Shown here: one piece after another, positions 63,663-64,000 of the stretch | How positions within the stretch are numbered: position 1 is the stretch's first letter | Layout of the letters: every line of letters begins with the position of its first letter | Assembly (NCBI RefSeq): GCF_900155605.1 | Contig: NZ_LT707420.1 | Location: forward strand, 1,734,635 to 1,798,634 | From: Actinomyces marseillensis | GTDB lineage: Bacteria; Actinomycetota; Actinomycetes; Actinomycetales; Actinomycetaceae | Direction of reading: 5' to 3' | Length of the DNA: 64,000 bases | Program-made: the position numbers and the translations under genes | The notes under the pieces: generated by a model | What the model was told of the DNA's origin: nothing | The model's database searches: none | Seen by the model: only the letters and a program-made list of their open reading frames with translations

Positions 63663-64000
63663 TCAGGCCTGGACGTTCTTCTTCTCGCGAATACGAATCA
63701 CGAGAACCAGCGCGATCGCACAAACTGCTGCCAGAAGGGCTGCGCCGCCAAGGATCATGAAGATCTGATGGAACGCAGATTCTTGTGCGTCACCTGCGGC
63801 ATCACGAATTGAACCAAACCAGGTGTAGGAGAAGGTATCGGGAAGGAAGCCGATGACCGAGAGCAGACCCGATGCTGTACCAAAGACCGCGGGAGCGACC
63901 TTACCTTCAGTGAGCTGCGAGGAAACAATGCCGAAGACGCCGTTGGCAATAAACGCCAAGAGGATCACCAATCCAGCAGTGAGGATAGCGTTTGCACCCG
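63663..64000 (-). CDS. MFS transporter, C-terminal part (cut by window end)
   Basis: The minus frame is open to the window edge and ends at 63663, giving 112 residues. Three hydrophobic stretches, the loop ASGLLSVIGFLPDTFSYTWF and the basic tail RIREKKN fit the last helices of a major-facilitator transporter. It precedes the esterase gene by 28 bp and would be a second importer or exporter of the pathway. Confidence 0.75.
   Translation of the reverse strand, partial: GANAILTAGLVILLAFIANGVFGIVSSQLTEGKVAPAVFGTASGLLSVIGFLPDTFSYTWFGSIRDAAGDAQESAFHQIFMILGGAALLAAVCAIALVLVIRIREKKNVQA

Noticed and set aside
62600..63760. 386-codon plus-strand frame opposite the esterase
   Set aside because: The esterase has a complete catalytic triad and strong ribosome site; the antisense frame has neither.
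51691..64000. Contamination from an enterobacterium
   Set aside because: Base composition, GTG starts, ribosome sites and actinobacterial-style partners match the rest of the window; proteins are similar but far from identical to E. coli as I recall them.

Overview
The window is a 64 kb piece of a chromosome from a high-G+C Gram-positive bacterium (Actinomycetota). Evidence: the dcw cluster runs mraZ-rsmH-ftsL-ftsI-murF-mraY-murD-ftsW-murG-murC-ftsQ-ftsZ without ftsA and continues into pgeF-sepF-yggT-divIVA; nrdR, a LysM gene and lexA sit together; ftsK-pgsA-clgR-DUF3046-recA-recX form one block; many genes start with GTG; SOS boxes are of the TCGAAC-N4-GTTCGA type. Moderate G+C by eye, an L-lactate dehydrogenase and the loss of murE from dcw suggest a fermentative, facultative or anaerobic Actinomycetaceae-like organism (Actinomyces/Schaalia/Mobiluncus type). 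The family is an inference. I saw no rRNA, tRNA, CRISPR array or insertion sequence.

Layout. 1-1241: the start of an SseB-like gene, a hypothetical gene and a small S4 RNA-binding protein. 1318-22756: an almost unbroken minus-strand run of replication, lipoprotein-processing and cell-wall/division genes (dnaE, rluD, lspA, divIVA, yggT, sepF, pgeF, ftsZ, ftsQ, murC, murG, ftsW, murD, mraY, murF, ftsI, ftsL, rsmH, mraZ), most joined by 4-bp stop/start overlaps. 22757-23080 is the mraZ control region, with three MraZ-box-like elements and a terminator. 23081-29147: DUF3040, dinB, a spermidine-synthase-like gene, PAC2 and a HelD/HelR-type helicase. 29158-31040: nrdR, a LysM SOS gene and lexA around a shared SOS operator region. 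31108-36392: ldh, a DinG-like helicase, hflX and a methyltransferase. 36425-45478: miaA, miaB, cinA, recX, recA, DUF3046, clgR, pgsA and ftsK. 45542-50771: a PfkB kinase, RNase J, a GNAT acetyltransferase, an M16 protease and a membrane protein. 50939-51649: a short LacI-type regulator ending in a strong terminator.

51691-64000 is the accessory part and the most interesting one. It holds homologues of the Escherichia coli carnitine genes caiA, caiB and caiC, of fixABCX, and of the transporter gene yaaU that lies next to fixX in E. coli. It has no caiD, caiE or caiT in view. A MaoC-type hydratase, a metallo-beta-lactamase-fold hydrolase, a hormone-sensitive-lipase-type esterase, a TetR regulator and a second MFS transporter (cut by the window end) are interleaved. 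The likely scheme: an acid is imported, activated by the ligase or CoA transferase, and reduced or oxidised at the alpha-beta bond by the CaiA-like flavoprotein with FixABCX as electron carrier. The MaoC hydratase would add or remove water and the hydrolases would release products or prepare the substrate. The true substrate cannot be read from the sequence.
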